Assembly: GCA_001574975.1 (NCBI GenBank)
Contig: KQ965750.1
Location: forward strand, 124,001-188,000
Length of the DNA stretch: 64,000 bases
Source: Gonapodya prolifera JEL478
Taxonomy: Eukaryota; Monoblepharomycota; Monoblepharidomycetes; Monoblepharidales; Gonapodyaceae
Reading direction: 5' to 3'
In this document: positions 1-11,070 of the stretch, piece by piece
Layout: each line of letters starts with the position of its first letter
How positions within the stretch are numbered: the stretch's first letter is position 1
The notes under the pieces: model-generated
The model's database searches: none
What the model was told of the DNA's origin: nothing
Seen by the model: only the letters and a program-made list of their open reading frames with translations
Position numbers and translations under genes: made by a program

Positions 1-83
1 TCGCTTCCAACCCTCTTTTGATGAAATGCGATTGTTTATTAAATAATTAATGAAGGAAATTCAAAACAAGTGGGTTCATGTAT

Positions 84-1440
84 TCACATGACCGAGCATC
101 CCGGATCGTCTGCTCTCGACGATGCGGACCCACCCTCTTTCGCCTCTTTTTCCTGGATATCAGCGAGTTCTTTTTTCATTTTCTTGATTTCTTCGTCGCC
201 CATCATGCCACCTCGGTTCATCACCGCGCACGTCTCGCGCAAGAGCATTTGCCAGGCACGTATCACACGTGCAGCTGGAACAGGAGGGCGTGAAGTGGAG
301 GCGGAGGGGTGAACGTCGGTGAGTCCGTAGGTTCTGTGACGCAAAAGTGGTCTGGCATGTGCATCGTGCGAGACAGCCTTTCCAAACCTACATGCCGACA
401 ACCATGCATTTGTAGTCCTTGAGTCCAATCCCCCACTCGTTCATATGTCGGTTTCCGAGCTCCAGCATTTCAGCCACGGTTGCTCGTCTGTCTCGTCCGG
501 CGAGAGAAGCCTCGGCACCTCGCACCATTCGATTCAATATTCGAATGATGGGGAAGTGGTTGGGGTCCGAGATGTGCTGATGATACGCTGGGTTTTGGGA
601 TAGCAGGCATTCCAGTGTAAGGGACTGTGCGAAATACAGTATGAAGTGTGGGTGTGAGTGCAAACTCCAAACATTCGCTCATGTACCCACTCCCATTCGT
701 TCCATCAACCCCGCGTCCCCAATTTCCCTCCAGCTTTTCACAACCGTTTCCATGTCTTCCTTTGACACGTCAACCCTAATATCCTTCCAACCCCCTTGCT
801 TTTTGTCATTGGCTACGGACGACCAGTCGAACGACGACGCGAGCGCCGGCGACCCTTTCGAATCTCCCTTGCCGTGACCGGATGCACCGAGACTCCCACT
901 TCCCCCAAGAAAAGGAAGGGAAAGAATTGTCCTCCTTTTGGTTGTTGCGTTCACAACCTGTAAACCTTCTTCCTCAGCCACGGACGGAGTAGACCCCCTT
1001 CGAACATGGCCATGCCCATGTGCGTCGGCTCGAGCCATGAAGTCATTTAGCGACGGGGTGCTTCCAACTTTTCCACGCATTGTGCCGGGGTGGAAAGGGG
1101 AATTTGATGAGTTGACCGAACTAGTACCTGCGGCATTAACTTGGTGATGTATTTGTGCTGGAGTCCCAAAAGCCTTCTCAGGAGCCTCTGGCGAGTCACA
1201 AGCGCCGGCGTCGTCGAATTTGAATGCGAAGGCGGGTAATGGTGCGAGCATCGATGGCGACGATGAATCCGTGATGGATGACGCGGTGTCTGCGGTGAGG
1301 GAGGAGGTGTCTGGAGTAGGTGATGCTCGAGATGAGTCAATAGGTAGGGGTGGCAGGTGATCGGGCTTCATCGTCGAAGGCGGCAGAGGCGAGGGTGAAG
1401 CCAGCGATGTGGATCTAACTGAGTCCGGAGGACTGGCCAT
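84..1440 (-). CDS. globin-domain protein with disordered N-terminus and CaaX box
   Basis: Three exons (1440-691, 624-392, 333-84) with GT-AG borders and matching phase give about 410 residues. The first 215 residues are Ser/Pro-rich and look disordered. A helical globin-like part follows: a first helix near residue 225 (WREIGD), an E-helix-like NHFPIIRIL with a candidate distal His near 273, an F-helix motif LGNRHMNEWGI whose His near 310 would be the proximal haem ligand, and a last helix AWQMLLRETC. The final four residues are CSVM, a CaaX box of the farnesylation class, so the protein may be anchored on a membrane. Globins bind haem and handle O2 or NO or sense redox state; which applies here is unknown. 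The donor of exon 1 is ambiguous (691 or 687). Domain assignment is by motif reading only and moderately sure. Confidence 0.6.
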
Positions 1441-1902
1441 GTGATTGAATGATTCCGCTTGGAGAGCTCAGATCTTCGCAGCTGGGAGACTTCAGGGACT
1501 CTTCGGACATCGGAAGATGGGAGGTTTGCGAAGTTGCACTTTACATACCGATAAATTATACAATGTACTTCAGGAGCCACTTCTGCATCAGCCATTCTGT
1601 GTCTGTACGCGGGTAACAGTTCCGATCGGTATAAAGGGGTGTTCACACTTCGAAGGGACTATTGTCAGAACACGGAATCCCGCGCATTATCCAGCCTGGC
1701 TCGTCCGAAAAGAAGATATTTTCCATCGAGCTGCATCGGCGACGCGATCGGACGGGTCTCTGGACCGAATCGGAGACTTTCCCTGCCACCACCACCCCTA
1801 ATTTCCGGAGTCTGAAGGACACCAGGCCAAATTACCCACACAAGTTTTAAACTTGGCCACATCGCAAAACAAAGCACGATCGGGACGTGGGGAGACTGAG
1901 AG
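1441..1902. promoter_or_regulatory. divergent intergenic region between two CaaX-protein genes
   Basis: The 462 bp between two divergent ATGs must hold the promoters and 5' leaders of both genes. I see no recognisable operator, RNA gene or conserved coding frame. The shared region makes co-regulation possible but does not prove it. Confidence 0.5.
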
Positions 1903-3873
1903 ATGTTGACGGCTGGCGGCCACAGCCTCGATTCGGGAGTTGGAACGGGAAACGGCCCGACCAGCCCACGCAGACGACGGCCCACGCTGCACGAGGCGTT
2001 CGAGGTAGCAGATGTGCTGTTCGGATCCAGGAAAATCGATGGGGCGGGACCTGCCTCTCCAGTTTCGAGTCCAGGCAGCCCAATCCATTCTCCTCCACGG
2101 CAAGCACCGCTCGCACAATCTCATCTTCTCATTCCGCGTAGTGCACCACCTCAGAATCGCCGCGGGTCTTCCACGACGGACACGCCTGTCATCAGTCCGA
2201 GTGCCACGATTATCCCCGCCAGCCCCTCGCGACCACATGCGGACGACGACTCACCACCGCCAACACCGCCGCGGTGGGTGAAAACTCGCCCGAGATCTTA
2301 CCTGGCGGGAAAAGCCCATGCCGGTGACAACTCCGGTGGTGGCGCCCGACCCGGTTCCATAGCGGGTTCGACAGCGTCTCCGGCGAGAGAATCCCCCCAC
2401 CTGGATCCGTGGTGGACCCCCCCTTCTCCTGGCGCCGTGCAGGCGAAGACGACGACGTCATCCGCCTCCACCCATTCCCGCCACTCGATGGCACATTCAG
2501 GGACATCAACGCAACGTCCGTCGCCCGCGCCGTCCCCTTCACATACCCTCGTTGAGACTCCCGCGAGGAGGCGAGAAAGTAGCCGTCACAGTGGCCGCGC
2601 TGCTGCACCCTCGCCCTCGGATCAAACGCCTTACCACTCCCCTTACCATGCCAACTCTCGGAGGTCTTCCCCTACGCACTCTAGGTCATCGTCCACAGGC
2701 TCAGCGCTTGGAGCACATTCGGAACTGGCACAGAATCACTCGAAGAGAGCTTCGGTTGTGGAATCGGCCATGACACCCCATTCGGTACCCCCACCTCACA
2801 AAACCAACGACTCGCGCTCCCAGAAGTCACAAATACATGCCAAAAATGAATGGCAGGGAGGGACAATATTGAGCGCTTCTAGGGACAATTCGATGGCTTC
2901 ATTCGACACAGATGACTACGAGGTGAGCATATATCCTGCCTGGTAGTGGTTGCCGAGATGTCTGATGGTGATCATTGCCTCCTGGTGGTTCTCATTTATT
3001 CTTTGTTGTTGTTAGATTGACGACTCCCCCGAATTCGCTGCCCCACCACCTTCCTCGGGTTTCTCGTCACTCAACCAAGATCCTCCACCCGCCCCGTCGA
3101 CCTCCCCCAGGTACTCGCCACCCCCACCCCTCTCTTCTCCAACGTCCACGCTCAACCACTTCTCTCCAATCACCCGCACCAACTCGTCCGGATCTCTCCC
3201 GTCAGTCTCACTCCCCAGCCTCAATACGCCCATAGACTGGATCGAAGCATTTGCCCGGAAAGCCGCGAGCGGTCCCAATGGAAGATTACCAGACCGACAA
3301 ACATCCGGCATCAGCATCACATACCCCACGTCCCGGCCGACTTCCACGTCACCCAGCGGAATGGCCCGAACAGGATCCCCGACCAATCCTGCGCTTCGCC
3401 AGCGCAGGGTGTCGTCACCTCACCTCTACAGGCTCCCAAGCGACCTAGTGATGGGGGGGAATGCAACGACGGGTGCAGGCGCAGCAAAGACCGATGCTGT
3501 CGCCCAAAGAGCACCCGATAGGGCCTCTTCACCCTTGAGCAGTGGCACCAAGAGTGGCTATCAGCCGCTCGCAGTGCGCCCACATCAGCAAGTGCCGCCT
3601 CCGACGTCCACCCTGGAGGTTCCTCACCCGCAAGGCAACGCCCTTAAACGCTGGTCGATGTTGGACGGGGTCACTGGTGTGTGGAAACCTGGAGATGGAG
3701 ATTCCGGGAGCCAACAAGGAGGTGGGGCTTCGAGCAAGACGAGGAAGGGGTTCGACGAACGGGGGCAGGCGCGGGGTGATGCCGGAGGCGGTGGGAAAGG
3801 TGGTGAGAAAGCCAGTGGGAGAAGGAGGGGGAGCTGGGATAAGGAGAAAGAAAAGGGCTGCAATGTGATGTGA
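1903..3873 (+). CDS. disordered Ser/Pro-rich protein ending in a CaaX box
   Basis: Two exons (1903-2922 and 3016-3873) flank a 93-nt GTGAGC...TTAG intron and encode about 625 residues. Composition is dominated by Ser, Pro, Thr, Arg and His with no recognisable folded domain, except perhaps a short segment near residue 415 (PIDWIEAFARKA) that could form a helix. The last residues are basic (DKEKEKG) followed by CNVM, a CaaX box with terminal Met and an upstream polybasic stretch, the usual arrangement of a farnesylated membrane-tethered protein. It is divergent from a globin gene whose product also ends in a CaaX box. I do not recognise the family; a scaffold or adaptor role at a membrane is only an inference. 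Confidence 0.75.
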
Positions 3874-4128
3874 GCGGCTCACGAACAAGAACGCTCAAGT
3901 CTTGCGTTGATCGCATTTTTTATCTTAATTTACTATGACTTTTGGATAGACACACTATTCAATATTCCAAAATATTAAATTATAATGCTCTTCTGCTTCT
4001 AGTCCATAAATGTGTAAAGGGCCGGGGGCAAAGGTCACTAGGCACACCAGGGTTGCAAGCAGGGACACCTTGAAACAAACTTTCGTGGTCGAGCTCCATA
4101 TCAACTCCTCATCCCAGAGGAGCACACG

Positions 4129-5496
4129 ATGGCACGATCGCAGCGCCACTGCATAAGCTGGGCATATTTGCACACCTTGGTCATCGTCGCCACTGCATTC
4201 GCTCATGTACAAGGCTTGGTACATGCGGCGCAGCTTGGCATCGGAGCTTCAATGCAGGGAACCAACGATTTTTACACAGCCGGTCCGCCGGACGGCGCGG
4301 AAAACTCTACCTCCGACGCATCCTGGCCATTGAACCTCCCCCTGCGCATCATCTCGCATAATATTCGGTACGCCCCCCAGCCGCCACCCCCCCCATCTCC
4401 GAAAGCTTCCACAACCGCTCGCACTTTCACGCCTACTCGGATCGCACAACCACTGGGGGAGGCTCCATGGGACGTCCGTTTACCCTTTCTCATAACTCAA
4501 TATCGGTATACGATGCGACACCACCCGGCGGCGTTCATATGCCTCCAGGAAGTGATGCATCACCAACTCATTGATTTGCTACGTGAGCTGAATGCTCCCT
4601 CGACGCTATGGCGGTCCGGAAATGTCTCGACGACACCTGTCAATGCATCCGCAACAAACACAACCACAGCGGCGAACGTCACAGATGAATGGTCCTATGT
4701 CGGTGTTGGTCGTGATGATGGCCTCACACGGGGAGAATACTCGCCCGTAATTTATCGACCACGAGACTTTGCACTCATCGCCAATCGAACACTGTGGCTT
4801 TCACAGACACCGTCAGTGCCCTCGAAAGGCTGGGACGCAAGCTCGCACAGGATCGTAACTCTGGCGCTGTTCAGACACAGAGTGTCAGGGAAGAAGCTCC
4901 TCGTGTCTTCAACGCACCTTGATGATGTCGGGAAAGTGGCGCGAGAAAAGGGTGCCAAGCTCATCGCGGACACCGTCAACGATATTTTAGCAAGGGGATT
5001 TACAAACGCCACGTTCATTCACACACGTGCGGCTACCCCATCCAACAAATCGACCCCAACCAACACCTCTGTCCCAACCAACACCTCTATCCCATCCAAC
5101 ACCTCTACCCCATCCAACACCTCTTACCCCACCAACGCCACATCTATGCTCACCCCTGATGTCCTCATCCTCGCAGGTGACCTCAACAGCCTGCCCTCCG
5201 ACAAAGCCTATCTCGTGCTATCACGTTCTCCATCTCCGTTTTCCGACACTCGCCTTCTCACGTCGGATCCTCGACAGCAGTACGGACATGTTGACGCTGG
5301 GACGTATACCGGGTTTCCACCCACAACGTGCTCCGACGGCTTCGAAACGAAGCTGATAGATTTTGTTTTTGCTGGACCCAGAGAGGGTCAGGGCGTCAAG
5401 TGGGCCGTCGAGGGGCATGCGGTTTTGGAAAGTCATTACGGCGGGGTCTGGAGCAGCGACCACCGGCCCGTTGTGGGAGATTTGCTAATTCTATAA
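4129..5496 (+). CDS. secreted endonuclease/exonuclease/phosphatase-family enzyme
   Basis: Single exon, 455 residues. The N-terminus has a hydrophobic stretch (residues 11-33) fitting a signal peptide. The EEP-fold active-site set is present in order: HNIRY (Asn78), LQEV (the metal-binding Glu), STHLDD, GDLN (351-353), KLIDFVFAG and SDHRP (Asp444/His445), so it should be a catalytically competent Mg2+-dependent phosphodiesterase or phosphatase. Substrate (nucleic acid, sphingolipid or inositol phosphate) cannot be told from motifs. Between the STHLDD and GDLN blocks lies an insertion with six tandem N-glycosylation sequons, and more sequons occur near residues 164-184. The product is probably an extracellular or vacuolar glycoprotein. 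Confidence 0.85.
   Translation: MARSQRHCISWAYLHTLVIVATAFAHVQGLVHAAQLGIGASMQGTNDFYTAGPPDGAENSTSDASWPLNLPLRIISHNIRYAPQPPPPPSPKASTTARTFTPTRIAQPLGEAPWDVRLPFLITQYRYTMRHHPAAFICLQEVMHHQLIDLLRELNAPSTLWRSGNVSTTPVNASATNTTTAANVTDEWSYVGVGRDDGLTRGEYSPVIYRPRDFALIANRTLWLSQTPSVPSKGWDASSHRIVTLALFRHRVSGKKLLVSSTHLDDVGKVAREKGAKLIADTVNDILARGFTNATFIHTRAATPSNKSTPTNTSVPTNTSIPSNTSTPSNTSYPTNATSMLTPDVLILAGDLNSLPSDKAYLVLSRSPSPFSDTRLLTSDPRQQYGHVDAGTYTGFPPTTCSDGFETKLIDFVFAGPREGQGVKWAVEGHAVLESHYGGVWSSDHRPVVGDLLIL
5035..5142 (+). repeat. six tandem 18-nt units encoding N-glycosylation sequons
   Basis: Six imperfect 18-nt units in frame inside the EEP gene encode the hexapeptide pattern x-P-(T/S)-N-(T/K/A)-(S/T): TPSNKS, TPTNTS, VPTNTS, IPSNTS, TPSNTS, YPTNAT. 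Each unit carries one N-x-S/T sequon. The array sits in the loop before the catalytic GDLN motif. Confidence 0.9.
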
Positions 5497-6018
5497 GTTT
5501 GGCGAAAAAGGACTTTGGGTAATGCGGAAATAATTATGTGTGCGCGTAATAATGTACTCAACAATATGGCACTGCAACGAAACGTGATGTCGCTTCAGAG
5601 ATCTCATTAAAGTCCCCGCAAGCCCATTATTGAACAGAAAACATGTATTATGTTACAGGTTATTAGACCAAAGGGAAGAAGCAAGAAAGATGAGTCTATG
5701 AAAAAACAACCACGCCGACGTCCAATACTCTGTACCCTTTGCATTCGCAAAAGCGGAAGCATATCAAACTAGCCCTCCCGTCATCTCGCGTGCCTCACGA
5801 AATGCTTTGAATTTAATGATGCTCAGAACGAGAAGGACCTTATAACGAAAAGTGAACAATTGAAAGCCGTTCAGTCACTGGACAAATGTCTCCCAACAGC
5901 GCACAGAGCAGCAAGGGAAAAAAAATGCTCCTTCCATGTGTGTCCCAGTGAAAACCACACAACCTTTCACACACACTGCCTGAAAACCAACCATACAACA
6001 CCACCTCACCCGTGGCTC
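5497..6018. other. convergent intergenic region, nothing recognised
   Basis: These 522 bp separate the 3' ends of two convergent genes. The stretch is AT-richer than its flanks and should hold both 3' UTRs. I see no gene, repeat or RNA. Confidence 0.6.
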
Positions 6019-7422
6019 TCACCTCTCCCACAATCCAAACTGCACTTCTCCGGTCGTTGCTAGGGCGCCAGTGCCAGAAAAAACTTGCAGCAGCTCGTCG
6101 ACGTCCACGGTGGGGTCCACACGAGGGGCAGGAGTTGCGGGGACCCAGGGTTGCGAAGGCACAGGCGGGGTGAGCCAAACGTCCTCCCCGTGCGGCGGGA
6201 ACCGTGCGTCGAGGGGAGAGCGAGAGTCCGTGTCGACGTGGTTGGGCGCGGGCGTTGGTGGTGGTGGTGCCGGGGGTGGGCGAGAGTGCCGGCGGCTCGG
6301 GAGGGGTGGTTGGAGGTGTGTGCGGGCGGTGGTCGAGGTAGGATGTGACGTGGAGGTTTGGGTGGTGCACTGAGCGCCCAACATGCGAGGTGAGGGAGGC
6401 GGTGTGAGTTCTTGCGCGGGTTGGCTTTGAGGCTCAGGTGGTGCTTCAATGCTGGGTTCGTTTGAGTTGTGCCTGCAAGGCGTAAAAAACTGTGAGAACA
6501 CCCATAACGCAGGGGGGAGGTGCACAGCCGTACCAATTCTGCAACTCGACAATGAATCTCTCGAGCCAGTCTTGCCCGACGCCCTCAATGAGCTGCGTCA
6601 ATTCCGCATCGTTCACGTCAATGTCGGTGACTTCAGCGTCCACGTCGATCGGAGGATCCGGGGCTCGTGCCTCCGTGGAGCTCTCCGAGGGCGGGAGCAC
6701 AAGAGGGCGTAGACGAGACCGGGGACACCCGCTGGCTTCGTGTCGCGTCAAGTGATCGTGTCTACGTGAGTGGTGGATGGTAAGCGAGACTCAGGTGTTG
6801 GAGGGGGGAGCGTCCTTGGCATTCCAGGTTTCCGGTGACAGGGAAATAAAGTTTCGGTGATTCGGAGAGTCAATGTGGAATCCGATGTGAGTTTATGGTT
6901 TCATCAAGGGTCCCTACTTAGTCCGCTCACTTTCCCATTGCGCCATGAATACCTACCGGCCAAACGCCTTCCCACAGCTCGTGCATTCGAACGACCTCTC
7001 GCCTTGATGAAACTTTATGTGTCGTCGCCAGTCTCCAAGCCGATAGAACGTCGCGTCGCAGTCCTTGGCTGTGCATGGGAACCTCTGGCGGTCCTTTTGG
7101 TGCGTCTTTTGATGGTCAGACCAGTTGGACCGACGAGGGCTTATGATGTGGGTGGGTGGCAATAGCGATGAGAGGGGGGATGAAGCGTTTAAGAAAGGAC
7201 ACAACCCACCTTTTCAATACGGCGAAGCACTGCACGCATTGGAAAACTAAAGCTCCTTTGTCGTCCACCGCTGGTTGGAGGCCGAATTCGGACGCCGCCT
7301 GGGATGGACACGTCAAAGATCAGAAAGAGGTGGAGCTCGGTGGCGCCGGGATTGCAATCGCCTGTGCTGCTGGTCGCGATTGCGATGTGGCCGCACTCGC
7401 TCACCTGATGGATCGCAGACAT
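6019..7422 (-). CDS. C2H2-type zinc-finger transcription factor
   Basis: Five exons (7422-7405, 7298-7210, 7139-6957, 6761-6534, 6472-6019) with consistent phase encode about 323 residues. The six-codon first exon (MSAIHQ) supplies the ATG; the next exon has no ATG of its own. Three fingers follow near residues 25-105. The first is CVQC with an unusually long 14-residue spacer before H-x3-H. The second is standard (C-x4-C-x12-H-x3-H). The third is C-x2-C-x12-H-x4-C, a C2HC finger split by an intron right after GKAFGR. The C-terminal two thirds is Pro/Thr/Ser-rich and acidic in places, as in activation regions. Nuclear DNA binding is expected; targets are unknown. Confidence 0.8.
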
Positions 7423-7806
7423 GGCGAGTGCGTTGGGAGACTTCGTAGCAAAATCACATTATATTTCGAGCTGTAATGAGGCCACAGCCTAGAAGCTCAT
7501 GGAACAAGAGGGGGCCCTGCCAGGACCACAGGTCGCGAATCGGTTGAATTTTAACTTTGCGTCTGGAACACATCAATCATTTCAAACCAAGCAAGGCGTT
7601 GCCAAACCAAATCATCTCAACCCCAAATAAACAGACATGTAAAAATAAATCGAGGGAAGTCGGACAACTTACTTTCAATTGGGCCTTCTCCGCTCTTGTT
7701 TCGATATTTCAGCCACAGATGGCAGCTCACATTCAATATTTAGTCGCGGACCTTCGCGGACTTCGTGGCTCTGCCGTGGTCAAGCCAGTTTGTGGGAGAC
7801 ATTTCA
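7423..7806. promoter_or_regulatory. divergent intergenic region
   Basis: These 384 bp lie between the zinc-finger gene start and the likely signal-peptide ATG of the next gene. An in-frame upstream ATG at 7719 would extend the downstream product by 29 residues, but those residues would bury the signal peptide. Nothing else is recognisable. Confidence 0.4.
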
Positions 7807-10682
7807 TGCGCAGCTTGATTGCCAGTCTCTGCACGATGTCTCTTTTCTCAATGGCAACAGCTCATCCAAATATTTCAACAAGCTCGACATATAATCCAAG
7901 GGAAATCAAATCCGAAGATGGCAACTCGAATCCTCCCTTACAATCATCCTTTTCGCCAGCCTTGCACGATCAGCTCGACGTCGCGACCGCTTGCATCTCT
8001 CCTGGAATGGCTTTCCAAATCGCGGATCCAGGACTCTACATGGTTGTGGCACCGCCTGGAAGCAACGATGCAATTAGTTGCAATCTGGACGAGCGCTGGT
8101 TCACGGTTGTTGGGTCACATTCTCCCATTCAAAAACTCGAAGCCGAACATCACACCTTCCAAATCGGAGATGGATCGGCGGATATGGGAAGCACTCCAAA
8201 GCACTCTTGTGCAAACTCAAATCCGTGAATGATGGAGGCCTCGGATTTCATATCTTGGAAGACGATGTTATCATTCCTTACCTCGTAGAGTGAGTGCATA
8301 CATGTAGTTTAGGCAAACTGGGCACGTTGTTCATCTGTCCTCTTTCGACCGACCCCCACGCCATTCCTTAGCGGACGACCTGCGTCCCCGTTTTATTCCG
8401 TCGTTATTGTTCCACATGCTACTATTCAACCTGGGGCTCTCACTGTTTCCACATCACTCGAAACCAGCGAGGGCCCATTAGTCCACGAATCCAAGTTCCT
8501 TCAACTCATTGAAGCCAACCAACCCTTCCCCGTACTTTTGAAAATGCCGAACCTACCACCAGAAGCAGTAGTTGCGGACACAGACAATCAGCTGAAGGTC
8601 GAGATTTCTGTGTCAGAACCGCTGTCGGCTACGAATCCTGCTCGGAGAGTGTTGCGGTTCCGCACCTGTTTTCACTCGGTGAACTCCCCCGAACCTTTTC
8701 TCATCACATTTCCAAGCTTGCACGCCTCAATTTGTACTGCAATGGTATCACCGCCACGAGATCCCCCGGAGAATGGGGATTCTGCCCCGATCGTTGTGGT
8801 TCATACAGGGTCAATATTGCGACCCCATCATTGCTCCAGAACATTCCAAATGTTCGACAACCTCCGCTTTCCCACTTCACCATCTGCATGGACAATTGTC
8901 CCCATCAGCGTGAATGTTGAAGATAGTGCTTTCTTTGTGGCAACCGCGGCTATCTCGGAGCTCATTGAGGCTGGGAAATGCATTGTGCGGGGGCCAGGCC
9001 CGTCGTTTGACGATTTGAAGCCTCCCTCGGCGCCATTGCACTGGTGGGGATTGGTCAGGGCTGCGTGGGCGCTTTGTTTGGGGCAGTCGGTATTTCTACC
9101 GACTCAATTGCTGCCGTTGTGCTGGTTGAAGAGTCGACGTCTGACAAAATGTTGGCTTCCCTTTCCCCTCAAGACGCTCTATGGTTACATACGTCCAAAC
9201 ACACACTCGACATGGCGGAAAATGGAGCCACAGTCCCAACATTGGTACGTGATGCGTTACAATTTTTTCCTGTACTCATGTTTTCTACACGATTAGATGT
9301 TTTACAAGTGATTCGAGCAAGACCTTCTTATCCAACCTTTTCCGCGAGAGTCACAAACGACTTCAAGCTGCTGCAACCGCCATCGCCAGCGACGTACCTC
9401 ACCTTTTGCATCCGCTTGCCACAGATGCCAGCGTCTTTGATGTGGCCGAGAACTTTCTCACAACCCATCTCAACCGTTTCAACAGCAGGATTCCCAAACT
9501 CACCTCCATTGATCGCCGTTGGAGCAAATGGACACCTCCTAAACCCCTTTCACCCGCCTGGACTCAAGCTACATCACATTCTGGCATCCTGAGACATCAT
9601 GGACGTGGGCCAATTCACATTCAGCATGTCATTGAACCCACCCTTCCTACCAAGATTAGCTACCGACGTGACGGTGACGGTGTCTGGCACCTTGAGACCA
9701 GCAATATCGACCGTCTCAGCATTTCTGGACTTCCAGACGAGTGTCCGTGGAAGGAAGTCGTCTCTGTCGAACATGAACCACTTGCTGGGATCACCGTCAA
9801 CGGAAACTGTTTCCAAGTGAAAGGGTGGACAAATTTGCGTCTAAGGCAGGGTTTGGATGGGGCAGCGTGGGAGCTCGAACCTGATAGATTGTGGTTCAAA
9901 AATCTCGAATCTGATCCCCCGTCAGGTTACATGGCAACCTTGGATGGAGGTTGGGGTATTGTCGTTGCGTACGATCATACGATGAAAGATGCAGCAATTG
10001 ACTTTGCCTGGGAATTGTACCGTGTGCGTCGTCGATGGGTTCTGCTCGCATGACTAGAAGACCGGCTTGGAAAACAGGCGCTGAACGCAGTGCGCGATGT
10101 GCAAGATAAGACGAGGGGACTCGCATGCTCCACAGGTCCTTGGAGCTCCACAATATCAAAACTTTGGGGTACTCTTGACGCGGCACTGGAAGAGGTGGAA
10201 ATCGAGAATCCCCCAGATACTTCCTGTCGGGTGCATGACCGTCTCGATACGAACCCAATAGTTTTCCGCGCTATTTTCTTGTTGGATGGCACGGACTCCA
10301 CGTCAGCACTTTGGAATGCCGTGAGCAAATTGGACCCCCGCATCCATGTCTCCAAAACTTTTCCCAGCACAGAACTCACCAACCTCCAACACAGATTTCG
10401 CGCCCACGATAAGGACTTTGCACTGCCCGGGTACACCTTGGCTTACAAGTTGCCTTCCCGTCACCGAGGTTTGCTGCTGTTGCCGTGATGGGGAACTCCA
10501 CTTGCTCAGTGTTCAAGGCTGCTCAACAGTTACACTCTGCAGATAGTCCGCAGAATGTTCATCTTGTTGTTTACAGCGCCTCTTCAGGGAACCGTGGCCT
10601 GGAGGTGATCAAGGAACCGCTTTCGGTGGAAGCAATGGGGCAGATTGTCGGACGTGAGTGGAAGGGATTTGAGTGGTTGTGA
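7807..10682 (+). pseudogene. secreted hydrolase-like gene with interrupted frame (prolyl-oligopeptidase-like C-terminal part)
   Basis: Starting at ATG 7807 the product has a good signal peptide (MRSLIASLCTMSLFSMATA). Clear introns fit 8290-8371 and about 8981-9055, and a GTACGT donor lies at 9245. The later part (9.5-10.0 kb) has a pattern I associate with fungal secreted S9-like alpha/beta hydrolases: a segment like GILRHHGRGPIHIQHVIEP, then WHLETSNIDRLSI, then a second Rossmann-like block (GWGIVVAYDH). No G-x-S-x-G elbow is obvious. The frame changes near 8200, 9300 and 10445, and a TGA at 10051 interrupts it. Each break could mean decay, a sequence error or an unusual short intron. Family assignment is tentative; it is not a clean functional gene as read. 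Confidence 0.4.
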
Positions 10683-11070
10683 CTCGCACATGTAGATGCC
10701 AAACAGAAAGCCCTGTCATTTGAACAATTGTCAATCTGAACAACATGTGATGTGATAAAGGGGAGTTACAGTACATACGAAGAATGAGGCTGGACGGATA
10801 GATTTTCCGAACCGCACACCTTACACGACCCTGGCCTGATCCTCCCTCACTCTGCCAGTGGACACAAAAAAATTCTCTTGGGACTGCGCGTCGCATCCGC
10901 GAGTGCGATTGCTAACTTCTGGGCGACACGTCGGCACGGCGACGTCGAATCGCTCCGCTTAGTCTCCCGGACACCGATCACACCCCGCGCGATCTTTTGA
11001 CGCAGCCCATCGTGTAGTTTCCAAATCATTCCCCCCACCACCGCCATCGTCTGTTTCATTCATCCGCGCA
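10683..11070. other. intergenic region, nothing recognised
   Basis: The 388 bp between the interrupted hydrolase-like gene and the first ankyrin gene probably contain the promoter of the latter. No gene or repeat is visible. Confidence 0.5.
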
